NCBI RefSeq assembly: GCF_022023855.1
Contig: NZ_CP059451.1
Location: 744,001-808,000, forward strand
Direction of reading: 5' to 3'
Source of the DNA: Azospirillum brasilense
GTDB lineage: Bacteria > Pseudomonadota > Alphaproteobacteria > Azospirillales > Azospirillaceae
DNA length: 64,000 nt
Translations under genes and position numbers: made by a program
Shown: in pieces, positions 8,886 through 18,054 of the stretch
How positions within the stretch are numbered: position 1 is the first letter of the stretch
Layout of the letters: each line of letters opens with the position of its first letter
The notes under the pieces: generated by a model
What the model was told of the DNA's origin: nothing
The model's database searches: none
Seen by the model: the letters and a program-made list of their open reading frames with translations, nothing else

Positions 8886-9743
8886 TCAGGGGCCGACGGG
8901 CCGGTCGCCCAGAACGGTGGCGCGGTGCATGAGGCGGCGGTGCGGCAGATAGTCGTTCACCGCGTAATGCTGGGTGGAGCGGTTGTCCCACAGGACGAGG
9001 TCGTCCGCCTTCCAGCGCCAGCGCACGGTGAATTCCGGACGGCTGATGTGGTCGAACAGGAAATCGAGGATGGCGGCGCTTTCGCGGTCGCTCAGCCCGA
9101 CGATGCGTGAGGTGAAATTCTCGTTCACGAACAGTGCCTTGGCGCCGCTCACCGGATGGACGCGGACCACCGGGTGGGTCACCGGCGGGTGGCGGTCGCG
9201 GGCCGCGCGCCAGCGGGCGTGGGTCTCCGGATCGCTGTTATGCCGCCATTCGGGGAAGGACTTGGTGAAGTCGTGCAGCGCGGTCAGCGGGTCGAGCAGA
9301 TGGCGCAGCGGTTCCGACAGGCCGTTGTAGGCGGCGATGTTGCTGGCCCACACGGTGTCGCCACCGCTGGGCGGGATCAGCTTGCCCGACAGCGCCACGA
9401 TGGCCGGCGGCGTCTCGATGCAGGTCACGTCGGTGTGCCAGACGTCGTTGTCCGTCACGTTGTGCGGCCCGGTGTCGAGCACCATGATCTCCGGCTGCTT
9501 GGGCACGTTGGGATAGACGGGGTGGACATGCAGGCTGCCGAAGCGGGCGGCGAAGGCGCGCTGTGCGGCGGGCGTCAGGGGTTGATTCTCGAAAAACAGC
9601 ACCTGATGGGTGACCAGAGCGCGCTCCAGCGCGGCGGCCTCCGCGTCGCTCAGCGGGTTGGCGAGGTCCAGCCCCTCCACCCGCGCGCCGATGGCCGGGC
9701 TGACGGGGGTGATGGACAGGCTGGACAGAGAAATGTCGGGCAT
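8886..9743 (-). CDS. TauD/TfdA-family dioxygenase
   Basis: A 285-aa Fe(II)/2-oxoglutarate dioxygenase. H103-x-D105 (VWHTDVTCIE), distal H259 (NRSTQHYAV) and Arg274 complete the active site at the spacing normal for TauD. GGDTVWASNIAAY follows as in taurine dioxygenases. It lies between betC and the SsuABC genes on the same strand, so its product probably desulfonates what that importer supplies. It is a distinct paralogue of the copies at 867 and 18055, judging by sequence differences throughout. Confidence 0.92.
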   Translation of the reverse strand: MPDISLSSLSITPVSPAIGARVEGLDLANPLSDAEAAALERALVTHQVLFFENQPLTPAAQRAFAARFGSLHVHPVYPNVPKQPEIMVLDTGPHNVTDNDVWHTDVTCIETPPAIVALSGKLIPPSGGDTVWASNIAAYNGLSEPLRHLLDPLTALHDFTKSFPEWRHNSDPETHARWRAARDRHPPVTHPVVRVHPVSGAKALFVNENFTSRIVGLSDRESAAILDFLFDHISRPEFTVRWRWKADDLVLWDNRSTQHYAVNDYLPHRRLMHRATVLGDRPVGP

Positions 9744-9780
9744 GGCGGTTCCCCGGATGGCAGAGATGGGAGAGGAAGAA

Positions 9781-11325
9781 TCAGGCGTCGGGCGGCACCG
9801 GCTCCACCGCCGGCAGGCGGGCCAGCGCCTTCAGCGTGTCCTCGGCGACCCCGAAATTGCGGACATAGGAGGTGGCGGCGCTGCGGTGGGGTTGAAAATC
9901 CCAGGGCGTGTGGCGCCCGGTCAGCAGAACCTTGTGGACGAACAGCCGCCGGTTCTGGCTTTCGATCACCGCGCGGCGCAGGGCCGGCGCGTTCCAGCGC
10001 CGCGCGACGGATGCGGCCAGATCGGCCTTGATGGCGGCGAGATCGCGCGCGCCGGCGCGGTTGACCAGTTCCTTGGGGTCGGCCTCCAGATCGTAGAGCT
10101 GCGGCGGGTCGCCGTCACAGGCGATGTATTTGTAGCGACCGCGCCGCACCATGAAGGCGGGGTTCAGCGTCCCTTCCCCCAAATACTCCGCGAAGATGGT
10201 GCGGCCGGCGCCACGCGCCGAACCGGCGAGCAGGGGCAGCAGGCTTTCGCCGTAGAACGGGTCGACCGGCAGCGGCGCCCGGCTGTCGAGCAGGTCGAGG
10301 ATGGTGGGGAACAGATCGACGTGCGACACCGGGGCCGACACCCGGCGCGCCGCCCAGCGTCCCGGAGCGTGCACCAGCAGCGGCACGCGGAACGACCATT
10401 CGAAGAAGGTCATCTTGTACCACATGCCCCGTTCGCCCAGCATCTCGCCATGGTCGCCGGTGAAGACGATGATGGTGTCTTCGGCCAGCCCGGCACGCTC
10501 CAGCGCCGTCAGCAGGCGCCCGACCAGTTCGTCCACATAGCTGATGGAGCCGTAATAGGCGTGGCGCGCGGTGCGCACCCGCTCCTCCGTCAGGTCGTAG
10601 CGGTGCAGCCCGTCCATGTAATGGAGCCGCCGGCTGTGCGGATCGAGCCGCTCCGGCGGGATGGGCGGCACCGACGGCAAGTCGATTTCCGCGTGGTCGT
10701 AAAGATTCCAGTGCTCCGGCAGGCAGTTGAAGGGGTCGTGCGGATGGGTGAAGGACACCGCCAGGAGGAAGGGGGCCTCGTCTGCCGTGCGGCCGTAATC
10801 GTAGATCTTCTGCACCGCCTGATGGGCGGTTTCCTCGTCGAAGTCGATTTGCAGGCTGCGATGGCAGGGGCCGGCCTCGACCACGCTCGTCATGTGATGC
10901 GACCAGTCGTAGGCCAGCGCCCCGTTCCCCCAATCGGGCGTCCAGCCGAAATCGGCGGGATAGACGTCGGTGGTCAGCCGCTCCTCGAAGCCGTGGAGCT
11001 GGTCGGCGCCGACGAAATGCATCTTGCCCGACAGACAGGTGCGGTAGCCGGCGGCGCGGGCGTAATGCACGAAGGTCGGCACCGAGGAGGCGAATTCCGC
11101 CGCGTTGTCGAAGGCGCCGATGGCCGAGGGCAGCCGCCCCGACAGCAGCGCGAAGCGCGACGGCGCGCAGAGCGGGTAAGCGCAGTAGGCGTTGTCGAAC
11201 ACCACGCCCTTCGCGGCCAGCCGCGACAGGTTTGGCGTTTTGACGACCGGATGGCCGTGGAAGGGCAGGGCGGGGGCCGCCATCTGGTCGGCCATGATGA
11301 ACAGGATGTTGGGGGGCCGCGGCAC
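9781..11325 (-). CDS. betC: Choline sulfatase
   Basis: A 514-aa type I sulfatase that hydrolyses choline-O-sulfate to choline and sulfate. PNILFIMADQ at the N-terminus provides calcium ligands, and the formylglycine motif C53-A-P-S-R is present, preceded by AYPL as in BetC proteins. Long BetC-specific stretches are recognisable, e.g. GYRTCLSGKMHFVG, QLHGFEERLTTDVYPADFG and FTHPHDPFNC. Length matches the family and the C-terminal choline-sulfatase domain is present. The start is GTG 11325 with GGAG upstream. It follows Tau-type importer genes, so choline sulfate is a plausible cargo of that system. The enzyme may supply both sulfate and an osmoprotectant precursor. Confidence 0.92.
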   Translation of the reverse strand: MPRPPNILFIMADQMAAPALPFHGHPVVKTPNLSRLAAKGVVFDNAYCAYPLCAPSRFALLSGRLPSAIGAFDNAAEFASSVPTFVHYARAAGYRTCLSGKMHFVGADQLHGFEERLTTDVYPADFGWTPDWGNGALAYDWSHHMTSVVEAGPCHRSLQIDFDEETAHQAVQKIYDYGRTADEAPFLLAVSFTHPHDPFNCLPEHWNLYDHAEIDLPSVPPIPPERLDPHSRRLHYMDGLHRYDLTEERVRTARHAYYGSISYVDELVGRLLTALERAGLAEDTIIVFTGDHGEMLGERGMWYKMTFFEWSFRVPLLVHAPGRWAARRVSAPVSHVDLFPTILDLLDSRAPLPVDPFYGESLLPLLAGSARGAGRTIFAEYLGEGTLNPAFMVRRGRYKYIACDGDPPQLYDLEADPKELVNRAGARDLAAIKADLAASVARRWNAPALRRAVIESQNRRLFVHKVLLTGRHTPWDFQPHRSAATSYVRNFGVAEDTLKALARLPAVEPVPPDA

Positions 11326-11353
11326 GGTTAAGGCACTCCGGTTCTGAAGGGCG

Positions 11354-12208
11354 TCAGGTCTTGCCCTTCCACGGCACCAGCCAGGATTCCAGCAGGCGCA
11401 TCCCGTAGGAGAAGGCGAAGGCCCAGGCGGCGATGATGCCGATGCCGACGAACACCACGTCGGTGGCCAGGAAATGCGAGGCGGACATGATCATGAAGCC
11501 GATGCCGCGCGTCGCCGCGATCAGCTCGGCGGCGACCAGCGTGCTCCAGCCGACGCCGATGGCGATGCGCAGGCCGGTCAGGATCTCCGGCAGGGCGCTG
11601 GGCAGCACGATGGCGCGGAAGAGCTGCCAGCGCGTGGCCCCCAGCGATAGGGCGGCGTTGACCCGCTCGATGGGCAGCGACCGCACGCCGGCCTGGGCCG
11701 ACAGGCAGATCGGGGCGAACATCGCCAGCGTCAGCAGGGCGATTTTCGACACCTCCCCGATGCCCAGCCAGATGATCATCAGCGGCAGATAGGCCAGAGG
11801 CGGCAGCGGCCAGTAGAACTCGATGGGGGTGTCGAGAACGCCCTTGGCCCAGCGGTTCAGCCCCATCGCCAGCCCAAGCGGGATGCCGAGCGACGCGGCG
11901 ATCAGCGCCGCCGCGAGGATGCGCAGCAGGCTGGCCGACACGTGCTCCCCCAGGGTGGCGCCGGCGTAGCCGTCCTCCAGGATGGCGAGGAACTGGGCGA
12001 CCACCTCCCCCGGCGCGGGCAGAAACAGCGGCGTCACCAGCCGGTAGTGCGCGACCAGGAACCACGCGACGATCAGCAGAAGGCCGGTGACCGCGCTGAT
12101 CGGACCGGTCCGCGCGCCGTCCAGTCCGAAGGGCCGCAGGGCGACGGTCCGGGGCCGGGCGGCGGGGACCGCAAGGGGTTCGGTCGTCGTGCGGGCGGCG
12201 TCGGTCAT
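11354..12208 (-). CDS. Taurine/sulfonate-type ABC transporter permease (TauC-like)
   Basis: A 284-aa permease of the TauC/SsuC family with IEFYWPLPPLAYLPLMIIWLG, LSLGATRWQLFRAIVLP (EAA loop) and GVGWSTLVAAELIAATRGIG. Its ATG overlaps the stop of the ATPase gene in an ATGA arrangement. The order binding protein-ATPase-permease-betC on the minus strand suggests that choline sulfate or a related sulfate ester is imported and then hydrolysed by BetC. Confidence 0.92.
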   Translation of the reverse strand: MTDAARTTTEPLAVPAARPRTVALRPFGLDGARTGPISAVTGLLLIVAWFLVAHYRLVTPLFLPAPGEVVAQFLAILEDGYAGATLGEHVSASLLRILAAALIAASLGIPLGLAMGLNRWAKGVLDTPIEFYWPLPPLAYLPLMIIWLGIGEVSKIALLTLAMFAPICLSAQAGVRSLPIERVNAALSLGATRWQLFRAIVLPSALPEILTGLRIAIGVGWSTLVAAELIAATRGIGFMIMSASHFLATDVVFVGIGIIAAWAFAFSYGMRLLESWLVPWKGKT

Positions 12209-13008
12209 TGCAGCGTCTCCGCATGGCGGGCCGCCGTGTGGTGGGGGCGGTGGACGAGGTCGCGGATGCGGTTGTGCAGGTCCCCGAACTCCGGGTCGGA
12301 CAGGATGGCGCGCACGTCTCGTTCGGCGGCAAAGCGCCGGACGAAATCGAGGTCGAAGCGCGCAACGATCCGGCCGGGGCGCGGCGACATCACCACCACC
12401 GTCGTGCCGAGGAACAGCGCCTCCTCGATGGAGTGGGTGATGAAGAAGATGCGCTTGCCGGTGCGCGCCCAGACGTCGATCAGCAGTTCCTGCATCTGCT
12501 CCCGCGTCAGGCTGTCGAGCGCGCCGAACGGCTCGTCCATCAGCAGGATTTTCGGGTCGGTGGCCAGCGCGCGGGCGATGCCGACGCGCTGGCGCATGCC
12601 ACCGGACAGCTCGTGCGGGGCGGCCTTGGCGAAGCCCTCCAGCCCGACGAGGCGCAGCAGCTCCGCGGCACCGTCCCGCCGCTCCCGCAGGGGGAGGCCG
12701 GCGAAATCCAGGCCCAGCGCCACATTGTCCAGCACGCTCTTCCAGGGCAGCAGCGTGTCCTTCTGGAACACCACGCCGCGGTCGGCGCCGGGACGTTCCA
12801 CCGGCCGGCCGTCCAGCGTGATGCTGCCGTCCGACAGGGGAAGGAAGCCGGCGATGGCGTTCAGCAGTGTGGACTTGCCGCAGCCCGACGCGCCGAGCGC
12901 GACGACGATGCTGTTGGCGTCGATGTCCAGCGACGCGCGGTCCAGCGCGTGGATCGTCCCGGCGTCACGGCCTGGAAAGAACACACTGGCGTTCTGCACC
13001 CGGAGCAT
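12205..13008 (-). CDS. Taurine/sulfonate-type ABC transporter ATP-binding protein (TauB-like)
   Basis: A 267-aa ATPase with Walker A GASGCGKST, Q-loop VVFQKDTLLPWKSVLDN, signature ELSGGMRQRVGIARAL and Walker B ILLMDEPFGALDSLTR, all in the form typical of TauB. Four-base overlap with the permease gene downstream and 25 bp from the binding-protein gene upstream. Energises import together with the neighbouring permease. Confidence 0.93.
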   Translation of the reverse strand: MLRVQNASVFFPGRDAGTIHALDRASLDIDANSIVVALGASGCGKSTLLNAIAGFLPLSDGSITLDGRPVERPGADRGVVFQKDTLLPWKSVLDNVALGLDFAGLPLRERRDGAAELLRLVGLEGFAKAAPHELSGGMRQRVGIARALATDPKILLMDEPFGALDSLTREQMQELLIDVWARTGKRIFFITHSIEEALFLGTTVVVMSPRPGRIVARFDLDFVRRFAAERDVRAILSDPEFGDLHNRIRDLVHRPHHTAARHAETLQ

Positions 13009-13033
13009 GGCGCGCCTCCCGTCCGGCCGCGCT

Positions 13034-14036
13034 TCAGGGCAGTGCCTTGACGTAATCCGCCGTGACGAAGCCGCCGTAGCTGGGCAGCACGGTAGAGACC
13101 TTCTTCTGCTCCTTCAGGAATTCGGCGGTTTCCTTCAGGATTCGGGCGGTACCGCTGTTCTCCCCCCCGTCCAGCCAGTCCTTGGTGGCCTGCTGCCTCG
13201 CCGGGATCAGCGACAGGTTGTTCAGCGCCGCCGCCTGATCGGACGGCGTGCCACCAAGAAGCCCGGCTAGCGTCTTGGCGTTCTGCGACTCCGGCCCCCA
13301 GGCGGCCTTGTCGTCGCGGAAGGAGACGCTGTAGCGCTCCACCACACCGGCGAAGCTCTTCAGGAAGGCCGGGTTCTCCTTGGCGAAAGCGGCGGTGGCG
13401 ACCCAGGCGGTGAAGGTCGGGGCGCCGCGGTCGGCCCACCTGCCGGGAAGTCAGCAGAACCTTGCCGGTCTTTTTCAACTCGGTCAGCGCCGGGTCCCAG
13501 ACGAAGGCGCCGTCCAGGTCGCCGCGGTTCCAGGCCGCGACGATGTCAGGCTGCGGGATGGCGAAAACCTGGGCGTCGCGTTCGCTCAGCTTCTCCTGCT
13601 TCAGCACGGCGAGGAGCTGGTAATGGTCGGTCGAGACCGGGGCGGCGGCCAGCTTCTTGCCCTTCAGATCGGCGGGCTTTTCGATTCCGGAGCCGTTGCG
13701 GACCACCAGCGCCTCGTCGGTGCCGGAAGAGCTGGCGAGGTAGAAGGCCTTCACGTCCAGCCCGCGGCTGACCGCGGCGGCGAAGGGGCTGGAGCCGACA
13801 TAGCCGACCTGGACGTCGCCCGACGCGATGGCGGCGAAGATGTCGGCGCCGGAGTTGAATTTGCGGAAATCGATCTCGGCGCCGGTCGCCTTGGCGAAGT
13901 CCCCGTTCGCGATGGCCACCGACGACGGCAGCGCGTCGGTCTGGTAGGCGACGACGACCTTGCCGGCGGCCTCGGCGGAAACCGGCGCCAGGGAGGCCAG
14001 CGCCAGCAGGGCGATGGAAGGCAGGAACTGTTTCAT
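13034..14036 (-). pseudogene. Taurine-type substrate-binding protein (TauA-like), frameshifted near 13435
   Basis: The ATG at 14036 follows GGGGGAGA and opens a protein with a signal peptide (LLALASLAPVSAEAAG) and the TauA hallmark VVVAYQTDALPSSVAIANG. The frame is correct to LLTSRQV and then breaks. The C-terminal third (VVERYSVSFRDDKAAWG to TADYVKALP) lies in another frame ending at 13034. Removing one G from the GGG at 13435-13437 (minus strand) restores RQVADRGAPTFTAW and a protein of about 333 aa, normal for TauA. A one-base insertion in a short homopolymer may be real or an assembly error. Confidence 0.87.
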
Positions 14037-14420
14037 GGTCGCGTATCTCCCCCGTCTTCACCCGGCTGCGGGTTCGCGCGCCGGTGAGAAAACTCTACAT
14101 ATGAAGAAGGGAAACAAGCAACTCTAAATGTCATATTTGTGTGTTAGTTGCTATGTACAACATAATAAAAATGTTTAATATCACTGGGATGAAGGAAATG
14201 CCTATTTCCTTCCTGGGGCGGAAGGGGGCATCAACCCGCGTGGTACCCACCCTCGGACGCAAAGGCGGTCAGCGGTCAGCGGACTGCGGTCGTTCGTGGT
14301 TTCCTGCACCTGGAGTTCCTCGGCCAGCGTATCGACCGCCCCCTGCTGCGGCGCGGTCGAATCCGTCGATGGCGCGGGTGTGCCAAAGCGTTGCGGGCGG
14401 ACGGCGCCCAGCGCTCCCGC
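14037..14420. other. Promoter-bearing intergenic region upstream of tauA
   Basis: No gene seen. Positions 14085-14210 are AT-rich and hold two features. One is a weak relative of the CTA-N9-TAG sites, GCTATGTACAACATAAT at 14150-14166. The other is a perfect hairpin with arms GAAGGAAAT and ATTTCCTTC around GCCT (14191-14212). Either may govern the minus-strand tauABC-betC operon. The remainder (14220-14420) is GC-rich without a recognisable coding signal. Confidence 0.4.
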
Positions 14421-14856
14421 TCAGAACGCCTTGTCCTCGCCGAAGGTGACCCGATGGAGCAGGCGGTACTCGGTGTAGTCGGTCACCGCGTAATGGACGG
14501 TGGCGCGGTTGTCCCAGATCGCCACGTCGCCGTTCCGCCAGTGCCAGCGCGCCTGGGCTTCGGGCTTCTCGAACAGCCCGAACAGGAAGGTCGGCAGCGC
14601 GTCGCTCTGCTGGCGCGACAAGCCGCGGATGCGCAGGGTGAAGTTCGGGCTGACATAGACCAGCTTGCGGCCCGTGACCGGATGGGTTTGGACGACCTTA
14701 TGCACCACCGGCAGATGTTCGGCGCAGGTCGGCGCGGACCTCCTCGCCGGTGGTTTCCCTGAGGTCGATTCCGTCAACCACGGCACCGATAAAGGGGTTG
14801 TAGGGCGTCAGCGTGAAGCGGCGGAAGCCGTCGGCATGAGGGGTCTTCGTCGTCAT
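14421..14856 (-). pseudogene. TauD-family dioxygenase relic with internal deletion
   Basis: From ATG 14856 the frame gives a normal TauD N-terminus (FRRFTLTPYNPFIGAVVDGIDL, then ETTGEEVRADLR) and then stops shortly after. In a second frame the C-terminal part follows at once: HLPVVHKVVQTHPVTGRKLVY, then RIRGLSRQQSDAL, with the distal His in NRATVHYAV and the Arg in RLLHRVTF. The junction is near 14735-14750. About 120-130 residues including the HxD iron ligands are missing, so it cannot be an active dioxygenase. The gene directly precedes tauA on the minus strand, with CTA-N9-TAG site 2 just upstream of its start. Confidence 0.88.
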
Positions 14857-14907
14857 TGGGTTGTCCTTTCGCTGAGGCAGCTGACGGGAACGTTCGCTCC
14901 GAATAAA

Positions 14908-14924
14908 CCTATCTCAGAAATAGG
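14908..14924. promoter_or_regulatory. Candidate operator CCTA-N9-TAGG (site 2)
   Basis: CCTATCTCAGAAATAGG has symmetrical arms CCTAT/ATAGG. It lies 52 bp upstream of the tauD relic and about 410 bp upstream of ssuA on the other strand. It belongs to the recurring 17-bp motif listed at 448, 23969, 26961, 38966, 39179 and 39975. Confidence 0.5.
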
Positions 14925-15040
14925 CAATAACGCCCCTTTGCGTTGGGTCTGAGCAATGAATTGCGCAGTCTGTGTGTCTGGCGGGGCAATGCACGCCGAT
15001 GACGTGTGGATGCCAGGGTGATCGCATTTGGCCTTCATAG

Positions 15041-15158
15041 CCCTCTCCCTAGAGGGGAGAGGGTGGCCCGAAGGGCCTGTGAGGGGGTTGCGCATGGCGA
15101 TATGTCCGGCAAAAGCGCAACCCCCTCATCCTAACTCTCTCCCCAAAGGGGAGAGGGG
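15041..15158. repeat. Inverted pair of GA-rich palindromic elements
   Basis: Unit one starts with arms CTCTCCC and GGGGAGAG (15042-15062) and ends in TGAGGGGGTTGCGC. Unit two begins GCGCAACCCCCTCA (about 15116) and ends with CTCTCCCC/GGGGAGAG (15135-15156). The units are therefore reverse complements of one another and could form a large cruciform or bidirectional terminator. A shorter relative lies at 1829-1851, so this is a dispersed repeat of this genome. Confidence 0.7.
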
Positions 15159-15337
15159 ATTTCAAATGCAATCACCTTGGTGTGAATGCGAAGACACCTT
15201 GACACATTGTTGTGTTAAATGGAACAAGATATCCACTAAATAGATAGGGAAATCGGCGATCCGAGCAGCGGCTCGGCAACGCACGTTCCAACCATCGAAC
15301 CCCAGCTACAAAACCCGAGCATAAACGAGGCATCACC

Positions 15338-16315
15338 ATGGCTGTTTCCAGGATTGTCGCCTTGGCCGTCGCGGCCGCCATCGGCATCGGGCTGGCCGGA
15401 ACCGCCACCACCTCCGCTGCTGCCGACCTGCGCATCGCCGCGCAGCCCTTTCCCCTCTATGCGCCCCTGTTCGTCGCAAAGCAGAAGAAGTGGCTTGACG
15501 AGGAACTGGCCAAGGTGGCGCCGAACTCGGCCGTCAAATGGTCGCTCTTCCCTGCCGGTCCGCCGATCAACGAGTCCTTCGCCGCCGGACAGCAGGATGT
15601 GGGCTTCGTCGGGGATACCCCGGCGCTGGTCGGCAAGTCGGCGGGGCTGGACACCAGCGCGATCGCGCTGACCTCCGACGGCCCCAAGAGCCTGGCGGTC
15701 ATTGTCGGCGGCAACTCTCCCATCACCGCACCGAAGGAGTTGAAGGGCAGGAAGGTGGCGGTGACCAAGGGGTCCTACGCCCACCATCTGCTGGCGCTGG
15801 TACTGGAGCAGGGCGGCCTGACGCTCAGCGACGTCGAGCTGATCAACCTGCCGGTGGCGGAGATCCCGCCGGCCATTGTCGCCGGCACCGTCGACGCCGG
15901 CGCGGTGTGGGAGCCGATCCTGACCCGCTTCGAATCGCAGAAGGCGGTCCGCGTGCTGGCCGACGGCACTGGCATCAAGAAGGGGCTGCTGCTGATCGTC
16001 GCCGACAACGGCTTCCTCAAGAACCGGCCCGAGCAGGCGAAGGCGCTGTTGACGGCGTACAAGCGCGCCTCGGAGTTCATCACCGCCAATCCCAAGGAGG
16101 CAGCCGAACTCATCAGCGGCGACGTCAATCTGGCCCCTGACCTGCTGGTTCAGGTTCTGCGGCGGATGAACTACGACCCGGCCATCCATGACGACGATGT
16201 GGCCGAGGTCAAGAAGACCGAGCAGTTCATGCGCGCCCACGGCCTGATCAAGACCGCGGTGGACGTGGACGCCTTCTTCAACCGCAAGCTGGCGGATGAG
16301 GCGGGGCTGAAATGA
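15338..16315 (+). CDS. Sulfonate ABC transporter substrate-binding protein (SsuA-like)
   Basis: A 325-aa periplasmic binding protein with a signal peptide (VALAVAAAIGIGLAGTA, cleaved near TSAAADL). Family segments include LKGRKVAVTKGSYAHHLL and AGTVDAGAVWEPIL. ATG 15338 opens a four-gene operon (ssuA-like, permease, ATPase, tauD) in which adjacent genes overlap by four bases or lie within 30 bp. The product captures an organosulfonate or sulfate ester for uptake; the substrate is unknown. Confidence 0.9.
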   Translation: MAVSRIVALAVAAAIGIGLAGTATTSAAADLRIAAQPFPLYAPLFVAKQKKWLDEELAKVAPNSAVKWSLFPAGPPINESFAAGQQDVGFVGDTPALVGKSAGLDTSAIALTSDGPKSLAVIVGGNSPITAPKELKGRKVAVTKGSYAHHLLALVLEQGGLTLSDVELINLPVAEIPPAIVAGTVDAGAVWEPILTRFESQKAVRVLADGTGIKKGLLLIVADNGFLKNRPEQAKALLTAYKRASEFITANPKEAAELISGDVNLAPDLLVQVLRRMNYDPAIHDDDVAEVKKTEQFMRAHGLIKTAVDVDAFFNRKLADEAGLK

Positions 16316-17178
16316 GCGCCCAACTGGCCTCCGATGCGCCTTCCGCGCAGCGGGCCGGGCTGACGGCGGGGGCCGCGCGCTCCCGCCTGGGCGCCCTGGC
16401 CGGCGTCTTGTCGGGCGTGCTGTGGCGGGCTGCGCTGTATGTGGCGCTTCCCGTGGCGCTGCTGGCGGCGTGGCAGGCCGCGTTCGAGCTGGGCTACATC
16501 CGCCCCATCCTGCTGCCGCCGCCGACCAAAGTGGGCAAGGCCTTCATCGATCTGGCGGCCAGCGGCGACCTGTTCCGCCACCTGGGCGTCAGCCTGCTGC
16601 GCGTTCTGGAGGGGTTCGCCATCGCCGCGCTGGTCGGTCTGCCGCTGGGCATCGGGATCGGCCTGTCGCGGACGCTGGACCGGCTGACCGACCTGATCAT
16701 CCAGCTGACCAAGCCCATTCCGCCCATCGCCTGGATTCCGCTGGCCATCCTGTGGTTCGGCATCGGCGAGGCGGGGAAGGTCTACATTATCTTCCTCGGC
16801 GCCATCTTCCCCATCCTCGTCAACACCATCGACGGCATCCGCCAGACCGACCACCGCCATGTCGAACTGGCGCGCGTGCTGGAGGTGACTCGCCGCCGCT
16901 TCATTCTCCAGGTCGTCCTGCCGGGGGCGCTGCCGAACATCATGACGGGCCTGCGCGTCGGGCTGATGGTGGCCTGGATCTGCGTGGTCGCCGCCGAGCT
17001 GATCGCCGCCTCGTCGGGCCTCGGCTACCTCATCATGGACGCCCGGCAGATGAGCCAGACCGATCAGGTGCTGGTGGGCATGATCACCATCGGCGCCATG
17101 GGCAAGCTGCTGGACATCGTGCTGCGCGCCGCCGAACGCCGCCTGATCACCTGGAAATCCACCTTCTCGGGGAGCTGA
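16312..17178 (+). CDS. Sulfonate-type ABC transporter permease (SsuC-like)
   Basis: A 288-aa inner-membrane permease. Recognisable parts are YIRPILLPPPTKVG, LTKPIPPIAWIPLAILWFGI, the EAA loop LARVLEVTRRRFILQVVLP and VAWICVVAAELIAASSGLGY. Its ATG overlaps the stop of the binding-protein gene (ATGA). Forms the channel of the importer with the adjacent ATPase. Confidence 0.92.
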   Translation: MSAQLASDAPSAQRAGLTAGAARSRLGALAGVLSGVLWRAALYVALPVALLAAWQAAFELGYIRPILLPPPTKVGKAFIDLAASGDLFRHLGVSLLRVLEGFAIAALVGLPLGIGIGLSRTLDRLTDLIIQLTKPIPPIAWIPLAILWFGIGEAGKVYIIFLGAIFPILVNTIDGIRQTDHRHVELARVLEVTRRRFILQVVLPGALPNIMTGLRVGLMVAWICVVAAELIAASSGLGYLIMDARQMSQTDQVLVGMITIGAMGKLLDIVLRAAERRLITWKSTFSGS

Positions 17179-17183
17179 CCGCC

Positions 17184-18029
17184 ATGGTTGCCACCGCTGT
17201 CCGCAAGACGGGCGCCGATCGGGCCGCTGAACGGGCCGCCGACCGCGCCGCCAGCCTGCGCATCGGCCCGCTGTCCAAGACCTTCACGCTGAAGACCGGC
17301 CCGCTCAGGACCGAAACGGTCCAGGCGCTCAGCGATATCCGGCTCGACATTCCGGGCGGGAGCTTCGTCAGCATCGTCGGCAGTTCCGGCTGCGGCAAGA
17401 GCACGCTTCTGCGCATCATCGCCGGTCTGGAGACCAGCTATGACGGGTCCGTCACGCTCGACGGGCGGCCCATCGGCGGTCCCGGCCTCGACCGCGGGGT
17501 GATCTTCCAGGAGCACCGCCTGCTGCCTTGGCTGACGGTCGAGCAGAACATCGCTTTCGGGCTGATGAACCTGCCCAGGGCGGAGGTCGCCCGGCGGGTG
17601 CGGGAGCATCTGGAACTGGTCGGGCTGGAGGGCTTCGCCAAGGCCCACCCGCACCAGCTCTCGGGCGGCATGGCCCAGCGCGTGGCGATCGCCCGCGCGC
17701 TCGTCAACCAGCCACGGGTGCTGCTGCTGGACGAACCGTTCGGCGCGCTGGACGCCCTGACCCGGATACAGATGCAGCAGGAGATCCTGCGCATCTGGGA
17801 GGCGCAGCGCACGACCATGGTCCTGGTCACCCACGACATCGACGAGGCCGTCTTCCTCGGCGACGAGGTGGTGGTCATGTCGTCGCGGCCCGGCACCATC
17901 CGCAAAAGGCTGTCGGTCGGGCTGCCGCGCCCGCGCGACCGGTCGAGCCCGGACTTCATCGCATTGCGCAAGGAAATCCACCGCGAGTTCTTCACCTCGG
18001 CGGAGCTTCCGTTCGCCTACGAAATTTAA
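17184..18029 (+). CDS. Sulfonate-type ABC transporter ATP-binding protein (SsuB-like)
   Basis: A 281-aa ATPase with a short Ala/Arg-rich N-terminal extension, Walker A GSSGCGKST, Q-loop VIFQEHRLLPWLTVEQN, signature QLSGGMAQRVAIARAL and Walker B VLLLDEPFGALDALTR. ATG 17184 is chosen; the frame is open well upstream over the permease, but that part is in the wrong frame for any known domain. Five bp separate it from the permease stop. Confidence 0.92.
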   Translation: MVATAVRKTGADRAAERAADRAASLRIGPLSKTFTLKTGPLRTETVQALSDIRLDIPGGSFVSIVGSSGCGKSTLLRIIAGLETSYDGSVTLDGRPIGGPGLDRGVIFQEHRLLPWLTVEQNIAFGLMNLPRAEVARRVREHLELVGLEGFAKAHPHQLSGGMAQRVAIARALVNQPRVLLLDEPFGALDALTRIQMQQEILRIWEAQRTTMVLVTHDIDEAVFLGDEVVVMSSRPGTIRKRLSVGLPRPRDRSSPDFIALRKEIHREFFTSAELPFAYEI

Positions 18030-18054
18030 CGGCAAAATCTGAGGGGGAACCATC

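Larger units (their letters stand above)
14857..15337. other. Divergent intergenic region between the tauD relic and the ssuA operon
   Basis: No gene. It contains regulatory site 2 (14908-14924), a pair of GA-rich palindromes in opposite orientation (15041-15158), and an AT-rich patch at 15200-15250 that probably carries the promoter for the plus-strand ssuA operon. Confidence 0.5.
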
